From Romanomermis culicivorax (lineage: Eukaryota; Nematoda; Enoplea; Mermithida; Mermithidae), in contig CAWUHX010000364.1 of the NCBI GenBank assembly GCA_963922205.1, positions 186,001 to 250,000 of the forward strand: a stretch of 64,000 bases of DNA. Direction: 5' to 3'. This document shows positions 56,768 to 64,000 of this stretch, piece by piece. The notes below the pieces were generated by a model. The model saw only the letters and a program-made list of their open reading frames with translations, did not search any database and was not told where the DNA came from. Positions within the stretch are counted from its first letter, which is position 1; every line of letters begins with the position of its first letter. Both the position numbers and the translations under genes were made by a program.

Positions 56768-59700
56768 ATCATTGTGATGACATTTTGGTCGATGCGTCGA
56801 AATTCCCGCTGCCCCGGCGCCCTCAGTTATCGTCGACTAACGGTAGCGTCATCAGCACGCGTAGTGAATCATCTTCGTCGTTCCGTAATAACAACGATAG
56901 AAATAATATCGCCGTTATTCCTCCCGCGTCGTCGTTATTCACTGATCGTCATGTATACAGAAATCAATTGCCGTCTATCCAGCGTCAACAAAACCATCGA
57001 CGACCGCCGGCCTCGGCGCCGCCCGCGTCAGCCGAGACGGCTTTGATTGGGACATTTTTCAAGTAAGCCAATTTATATTCGAACTAGCGTATGCATCAAG
57101 GGCTCTCTATATTTTTGAATCAAAAACGACCACTCTTCCAGTGCGACTGAGATTGAAATTCAGTTTTTTGAAAAAATGCAAGTGAAAAATCGTTTCTGAA
57201 GACTTTCATTTTGACGCCACGTGTTTTTGTGCACTTGATTTACTTTTTGATTATTCTTGATGTGTCGAAAGTTTTATAGTTTTATGTTTATCGTTAGATT
57301 TATGACTCCCAAATTGTATTCATTGAATTTCTGTTCTGACCTGTTTCATTGATTTCTTCTGTCACCTTTGTTCGTTTTCAACTCCGTCTAGATTTTTTAT
57401 AGCATTTAATAGCATTTTTACTTACATTCAAGTAGTTCCAAACATTTATCTTGATTGACTATGTCAAAGTTGCCTCGCCTCAAAATGTTCCAGTCCTAAA
57501 ATTTAGTGATTATTTATCTGCTATGATAAGCTTGAATCTGTTATTAATCCAGTTGGAAATTCGAGTTCCCCATTTTTTCTCTCATTTTTAACACACTGAT
57601 TTAATTAGTACGAAAACGCTTTTAGACCCTTGAATAAAAGAATTGGACGCATTTAAGGATGTATTATTTTTTACTTTTTTTCATACAGTAATGCGTACGA
57701 AGCAAAAAATGTTCGTTTTTTCATTTTTGCATGATTAAAGGAAGCATTTCAACTTTTTCAGCTTCCCTTCATCGGAACATAGTGACTCTCCGCCGTCTTC
57801 ACCGCCTTCACCTTTCACGGATGGCGGTGGCAGCACCGCCACCGATTTCCAAATCAATTACTGCGAAATCGCCCCCAATGTCGGAGCAATAACGCCATCG
57901 TCGTTGTTACGCAACGGCAGTTTACCTCCGTTTTTATCGGGATTTCGGCAAAACTGCGATCATCCGATTTCCTCGACAAGTACTTTACATCTTTCGTCCG
58001 CCAAGAGCAACAGCGCCTGCGTTTCGCGACGTAATTCGAAAGAAGAAGACGACGACGAGGAACAACAATATTACCGGAATCATAATTGTACAACGTTCCA
58101 AACAGCGGCGCCGCCGTCGTCGTTTCAACATTCGCCGCAAACACGCGATCAAAAAATACCTAAAACGCTGGATTCTGCGCGCTTCGAATACGCCAAAATT
58201 GACGAAGTGGCCACTAAAGCCATATCCAAGGTAGAAATTCTAGTTCACAACAAATCCTCATGTTTATCGATATGAACATTTCGCTAAAAAGTGTATGCGC
58301 TCTCTTCTAAGAGCAAGACAAATAAAAAATTTCGATGCTTCAGCACAGCATTCTATCAAGCAAAAATTGAATGTTTCGACCTTTTAATTAAAAAATTGTG
58401 CTCATTGATGATTATAGGATATTCGTCAGCTGACTCCAGATATTTGATTACAAAGTTAAAGTATACATAACAAACCTCACTTCAATGAACAGCTTGAAAA
58501 AAACGTAGCAAGTGTTCTTTGCATGATTAGACGCGAAGCGCCGGCAAATTTAGGCGTTTTCAGCCTATAGAAAATGCTGCATCTATAACTGTTTGTATCT
58601 ATGATCGCAGAGATGTTGATAGACTCATTTTTCGAAATCGCGTTATTAAGCTCTAAATTGGTTGTAGGAATAGATTTTTACTGTATTCAGCATGATAAGA
58701 CCTAAAACTAGGAAGTTCCATTTTTCCTCATTTTTTGATTCACTATTGACTACGGAAGTATCAGAATGTTCGGAGCAAAGACTGACTGTGGGGAAAACGA
58801 CGGAAAGAGCTTGATTTTTTCTGCCATTTGGAAAAAGTGCACGAAAAAACCGTACTTCGTACGTGAAGTACAAAAAGCCTGTCAAACTATACATCGCTAA
58901 AAGTTTTTACACCGTTCTCAATTTTCGCAGATGTTTTTGTAGAACCTTTCGTCGTTTTGGAGGAGCTTGTTGAACTAATTAAAATCGAAGATGCCATAAA
59001 ATACACATCCGTACTATTCTATATGTATTATACCGAATAATGATTCTGATCAAACATTGTAAATTTAATTTTAGGTTAGTTTTAGTTTAAGGAATTTTTC
59101 CACCCCCTTTGACAAAGTATATTTCGTATTACTATTTCAACTGTAAAATGTGCGGATTTGGCGAGAATCACTCTTGTTTTCATCAATAACCTCCATTTTG
59201 TGTCTATTTTGGTGCAGTTTTTTACATGACATCCGGGAGAAAATTCAACATTCAGTGTTAGTTCTAGCTAAGGTAATTCAACATCAGCGTTTTAATCAAT
59301 GCTGTACGATTAGATGAAAAAGCTAAAAAACGTGATTCCCGACGTAAAAAGTGACGTGATTCTAAAGGCCCTGTCATACTTCGCCGCGAGGTACCGCGCG
59401 GTGTCGTAAGGCGCTGCTTTTTTACTTTTGGATTTTGCTCTTCTCAAAAAATGCGTATTGCTCGTCTCGACAAATGCAAAATACGAAAAATGCGAAAAAG
59501 ATGAAGAATACGAAAAAAATCGAAAAATAAATAGCGCAAAAGAAAAATAAAAATCAATCATTCCTGCACTGTGCAGATAGAAGCTTGCAAAAAAGCCTAG
59601 TCTAAAGATTTTGGGCTCTTGCTTCAATTTGCTTCCCATTCCAACGATTAATAGCTCTTGAACTGCTGAGAAATATCAATTTATACAAATTGATTTTGAA

Positions 59701-61693
59701 AAATTAAATATATATTCACGATTATTCATTCACATATGTGCTATATACAGGATCCAGATCTGATCTGGGTCCGGTCGGGCCTGCTGTTTAGGACTCAGAT
59801 TCAAAGTGGATCCATCTCCTTTCCCTAGTACTCAGGAAATCGGGACGTTCAGGGAATAAAGACCAATGCATTTTTCGGAGAAATAAAAAATTTATTCATT
59901 ATTCGTGGAATCGGAACCTACGGGGAATATGAACTTTCGCACAATTGGGATATTTGCGGAAAAACGACGTTGGGAGAATAAAGACACAGTCGAAATGGAG
60001 TACACTTGCTGTAGGAACATGTTTACACCTACTTTGCATATTCATAATTTTTACACGTTATAATGTCTTCATTGCAAATTAAGTGATCAACTTCTTAGTA
60101 AATCTTCACTGAAAATTAAGTAATCAATTTGGTAAAATAATTTGACAAGTGTCAGAATTTACCGTTCAAGTGAAAATATGATTCAACTACATGTATAGAT
60201 GTCACAGTATGCAACAATATGTTATAACAACAGTATGCTGCAACTTTAGAACACATAACTTGTTCGAAAATTTCGATTCAGTCGAAACTTGATGGCGGCG
60301 CCGCAAAAATTACAAAAACCTATTCATACTTCAAAGGTGGTCGATAGGACAACCGGCGCCCCTCTATCCATACTGAAAAGCGGCGCCGCGCGGTACCACC
60401 TTTGAAGTATGAATAGGTTTTTGTTGTTATAACATATTGTTGCATACTGCGACATCCATACATGTGGTTGAATCATATTTTTCACTTGATAAATTCTGAC
60501 ACTTGTCAAATTATTTTATCAAATTTATTACTTCATTTTCAATGAAGATTTACTAAGAAGTTGATCACTCAATTTGCAATGAAGACAATAATGTGTAAAA
60601 ATGATGAATATGCAAAGTAGGTGTAAACATGTTCCTACAGCAAGTGTACTCGCACATTTCGATTGTGTCTTTATTCCCCCAACGTCCCTTTTCCGCAAAT
60701 ATCCGGATTGTCCGAAAGTCCATATTCCCCGTAGGTACCGATCCCCCAATAATGAATAAATTTTTTATTTCCCCGAAAAATTCATTAGTCCCTATTCCCT
60801 GAACGTCCCGATTTCCCAAATGCTAGAGAAAGGATGGATCCACGTTGAATCTGGTTCCTAAACAGCAGATCCGACCAGACCCAGATCAGATCTGGATCCT
60901 GTCTATAGCACATATGTGAATGAATAATCGTCTCAGCAGTTCAAGAGCTATTAATTGTTGGAATGGGAAGCAAATTGAAGCAAGAGCCCAAAACCTTTAG
61001 ACTAGGCTTTTTTGTAAGCTTCTACCTGCACCGTGCAGGAATGATTGATTTTTATTTTTCTTTTGCGCTTTTTATTTTTCGATTTTTTTTCGTATCTACC
61101 ATCTTTTTCGCACTTTTTCCTATTTCGTATTTGTCGAGACGAGCAATACACATTTTTTGAGAAGAGCAAAATCCAAAAGTAAAAAAGCGGCGAAGTATGA
61201 CAAGCCACCGCGCGGCGAAGTATGACAGGGCCTTGAGGCTCAAAAATGCCTGCATGAGTCGGAAAGTATATTGTTGGACTGAAGATGTTGAAAAATGTTC
61301 TACGCTTTGTACCAAGAGTTCGAATTTCAACAGATTTCTAGACTATAATCCCCCAATCGTATGTGATAGTAAATTCAGATTAAATCGCGTAAAAAAAGAA
61401 AAATATTCAGACGAGAGTAGTAAGTTTTAAGATCAGTTTTTTGTGGTTGAATCTTTTCAGTATTTCCTTATTTGAGTGTTTGTAAACAAAGCTCGCTCAA
61501 TTTTTGACAGAATTTTATGGTGCGATCAAGATTTGAACAACCGCTTATATCGAGCCAGACGTTGCCAAGAAACGCCTGCGGTCGAGATACATTACCGTCA
61601 ATCAAGGCTACTCAAAAAGGCGGTAAATTGCTTCGTAAGGGCGCCAACTTATTACGCCGGCGAACGAGTTTGACAAGTTTGTTGAACCAGTAG
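56768..61693 (+). CDS. proline/serine-rich protein, possible GAB/IRS-type docking protein, C-terminal exons
   Basis: Exons 56768-57062, 57762-58230 and 61511-61693 have matching phases (2 bases in, then 2/1, then 0) with AG acceptors and GTAAGC or GTAGAA donors, and end with TAG at 61691-61693. The gene must start further upstream. The product is Ser/Pro-rich and disordered, with LPRRPQL and PPSSPPSP stretches and YCEIAP. Near the end it has YAKIDEVATKA, resembling the Y-x-x-[IV]-D-x-x-x-T-x-A segment near the C-terminus of GAB/DOS or IRS-like adaptors, where a phosphotyrosine would bind SH2 proteins. The last exon is basic (LLRKGANLLRRRTSL). No PH or PTB domain is in view, so the family call is weak; that these are exons is firmer. 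The last intron (3.3 kb) contains the palindromic element. Confidence 0.55.
57063..57761. other. intron of docking-like gene
   Basis: 699-bp intron, AT-rich, no repeats noted. Confidence 0.5.
58231..59364. other. left part of the last intron of docking-like gene
   Basis: No repeat or exon recognised; AT-rich. Confidence 0.45.
59365..61234. mobile_element. 1.9-kb palindromic foldback element
   Basis: Left arm 59365-60341 and right arm 60395-61234 are imperfect reverse complements, with the outer ends AAGGCCCTGTCATACTTCGC and its complement. The innermost part is an almost exact pair (AAAACCTATTCATACTTCAAAGGTGGT) around a 53-bp loop. The arms differ by substitutions and a longer insertion in the left one. 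No transposase frame. Open frames on both strands in the arms mirror each other and are not genes. No clear target duplication. Confidence 0.8.
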
Positions 61694-62312
61694 GTTTGTA
61701 TCGCATTTTAATTTTCACTTGTTTTCCCTCGGAAATCTCTATGAATCGTTGAAAATTTGACATTTTTTGTTCATTTTATTACTTTTTCTTGTTAATTCAA
61801 CGCATTTAAAGCATTATTACTTGCTTATTTTTTCGATTTCTACATACATAAATATGCTGTGTGCACTTACCATGATTTTGTGCGATTTATAACTCCTCGA
61901 GACTAAACGCACGCGTTGTGGAGCATGTGTTGTGCCAAAATCATGTCGAGATTTTGTAAAGTTCAGTACGCAATGTGCACTTCTGTTGCCGTGGTCAATT
62001 TTGATTCTTTTCTGAGCATTGGACAGAAAATTCTTCCCAAAGTCTGGACAGCCTAAACACTGAGTTGTTATGTTTCGTTCGTTTTGTGGTAAACATACTG
62101 CAAACCGTCCTCTTGCCGTTTTCGCACGTCATGCAAATGACGTCCTTTTTTATTGATATTCTAGAAGTCTGTGCCTTCCATATTAAGCCATAATTTTTGC
62201 GGCTAACCTATAGCGCTGGTTGTGATCATGTAAAAGTGTTGCCGATTCTTTTTATTGAACCAAATCCGTATGTATTGTATTAATATAACATCATAAATAA
62301 ATTTGTGAATGA
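61694..62312. other. spacer between convergent genes
   Basis: 619 bp between the 3' ends of the docking-like gene (+) and UFSP2 (-). AT-rich, likely the 3' UTRs and polyadenylation signals of both (AATAAA on + is absent close to the stop; an AATAAA-like word on - lies near 62290). Confidence 0.45.
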
Positions 62313-63930
62313 TCAAAACATATTTTTGGGTCTTTGTGGTAATAATAAATTGTAGAAGGTGTCGCTAGTCCAAAAACTGGAAGGTTTCCAGCCGCACCAA
62401 CCCTGGAAAATGTAAAAAGTAATTATAATTTGATGAATACTTTTTCCGGATTGGAAACTTGATGCGGTAGACAAATGTTTTTGCTCATAACAACGATAAC
62501 GCCAAAATCACCAAAATTTGGATCGAACTGTGTCGATGCGTTAACGCTACACTAAAAATTGTGACTACCTAACCAGATTATTGAAGGAAATTTTCAGCTG
62601 TTCTCTTTGCCGCTCACTAAAGAAAATTTTTTTCATCTATTACAGTAATTAACAGTTTTTCTATGTTGAATTTAATTACCGGATTGGATCTCAGAATACA
62701 CGGACTATAGTACAAAAACAGGCAATATTTGATCTCTTGCTTAGTTATAAAGTATTTCCTAAACCATGGTTTCCTTTTTAGCTCAGATGCACATCTTGAA
62801 GCAAATATCGACGGGTCGAAGGAGCCATTTAAAACATATTTTTTGTTTGCATACTGTTTCTGGAATTTGCTTCTATAAAAATGCTTGTTCATAATGAGAA
62901 TAGTTACGCCGTTTGGGATACACGCCAGACGTATAACACTTGAGAAGCCGGTTATTTCTGAATTAATTTACTTTGTCAACAATAGTCTTTGCATTCTCTT
63001 CACCGACATAGTGAGGATCGAGAACAAGATATTTGACGTCACCCGTTTCTTCACAAAAATGTACGCCGAGAATAGTGTGGGCCAAAACTCCACCACCTGC
63101 AGAAAATGAAGATTCAATCGAGACAACGTCTTAGATATAAAGTTGAGTTTTAATGGTGAGACCAGAATCAGCATCAAATATAAAAACCAAGCTTTTACGC
63201 GAAAAAATAAAGCTTCTTTGTCAATCCTAGGCTTTGAGAGAACACCACTTTGCTTCGTTTATGCTTAACATTTGACGATATAAAATTAAAATTAAGCTTT
63301 GTTCTGATCATGAGGCACTGGCTTTTAGGAAAAATTTATATAGTTTTGGTAATTCGGTTTCCAACGATTCTTACCAATCATAATAGGAGTTCCTTCTATT
63401 TCAAAATGAGCAATTAATTCGCGCACCTTTTGCGTCAATTCACTGCCACTTGACACGTTTAAAATTTTGGACTCTACCTGTTTTAGAAACAGACAAATGT
63501 TTAATTCCGGATGCAACCAACGAATTTTTACCTGGAGTAAATGGGATAAGCAATAGCTTAACTCTAACGAGCCGATCCATTGCTTTGTACCGAAAAAATT
63601 TTGCGGTCTGTCTCCGATATCGATTAACGCCTAAAAATGACAAAAAATTAATGTGCAAAAAAGGCAAACAATTTCGCTGTGGAAGTCTGTCATTTGTGAG
63701 AAAAGAATCTTTATAAAAAAATTTCCTAATCACCTGCTGTATTTGTCCATGGCTAGGTACTGGCTTTGCCGTATAACCTTGCAACAAAAACCAAGACCAA
63801 ATGGTTTGAAAACTACGGTAAGCGCAGCCCCAACCCTTATCGTCGAAATTATCTTGCATGTAATGATGGTACTGATAATTACCGTACACCGTCGCTTGTA
63901 TTCCTCTTGAACCTAAAAAATCATTCAAAA
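62313..63930 (-). CDS. UFSP2: UFM1-specific protease 2, C-terminal catalytic part
   Basis: Exons on the - strand: 63734-about 63930, 63532-63630, 63375-63477, 62972-63096 and 62313-62402, all in phase, ending with TGA at 62313-62315. Cysteine protease (peptidase family C78) that matures UFM1 and removes it from targets at the ER. Catalytic residues are visible: Cys in [11 protein letters not shown], and Asp and His in LDPHYVG. Family blocks [40 protein letters not shown] and LPQRP occur in order, so the catalytic domain is complete. The 5' boundary of the first exon is unclear (TTTTTTAG at 63914-63920 is one option); another exon piece may lie at 63950-63999 and the N-terminal half is beyond the window. 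Introns are 50-570 bp. Confidence 0.9.
62403..62971. other. last intron of UFSP2
   Basis: 569 bp. The frame at 62617-62892 in this intron does not match the UFSP2 family, which resumes exactly at 62402. Confidence 0.65.
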
Positions 63931-64000
63931 TCTTACGTTGCGCACAGAAAACAGTTCAGAGCGGCCATTGGTACGACGAAATCCGATTCCCGATTCTAGC

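Noticed and set aside
62617-62892. 91-codon - frame in the last UFSP2 intron
   Set aside because: The UFSP2 homology passes over it: exon 62972-63096 joins 62313-62402 in phase, matching the family sequence.

Overview
The window looks like AT-rich nuclear DNA of an invertebrate animal. Genes are split by short introns with GT..AG ends and TTTCAG/TTTTAG/TTTGCAG-type acceptors, much non-coding DNA is present, and about half the window is LTR retrotransposon. The splice style and the frequent TTACTGTAA-like words are nematode-like (a mermithid or other dorylaimian would fit), but that is an inference. No tRNA, rRNA, CRISPR or bacterial operon was seen.

Layout. 1-14.1 kb: a decayed 12.9-kb Ty3/gypsy-type element (Element 1, + strand, LTRs 1189-2620 and 12660-14090) with an unusual order: gag-like, envelope-like, two aspartic-protease domains, RT, RNase H, integrase. 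14.1-17.4 kb: apparently empty. 17.4-32.9 kb (- strand): a host coiled-coil protein gene whose six recognised exons splice in phase. Its long introns hold a 97-bp minisatellite, a foldback element, a gag-only LTR element (Element 2) flanked by an identical 108-bp duplication, and a solo LTR of Element 1's family with a CTTT target duplication. 33.4-38.9 kb: three paralogous genes for small secreted eight-cysteine proteins, one on - and two on +, fully resolved to exons.

41.6-56.2 kb (- strand): Element 3, a 14.7-kb Ty3/gypsy-type retrotransposon with 615-617-bp LTRs, an intact 2278-codon gag-pol frame, and downstream of integrase a second intact frame of about 1500 codons. This second frame begins with a DEDDy 3'-5' exonuclease (RNase D/WRN-like) domain and ends in an RGG-rich tail. 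It has no usable start codon of its own. It begins at a splice acceptor whose phase fits a donor nine codons into gag, the arrangement used for env in retroviruses. This element is the most unusual object here. Element 2 carries a related gag and the same primer-binding site but no pol, so it may be a parasite of Element 3-like elements.

56.8-61.7 kb (+): three exons of a proline/serine-rich protein, possibly a GAB/IRS-type docking protein, with a 1.9-kb palindromic foldback in its last intron. 62.3-64.0 kb (-): the catalytic half of UFSP2, the UFM1-specific protease, convergent with the previous gene and running off the window end.
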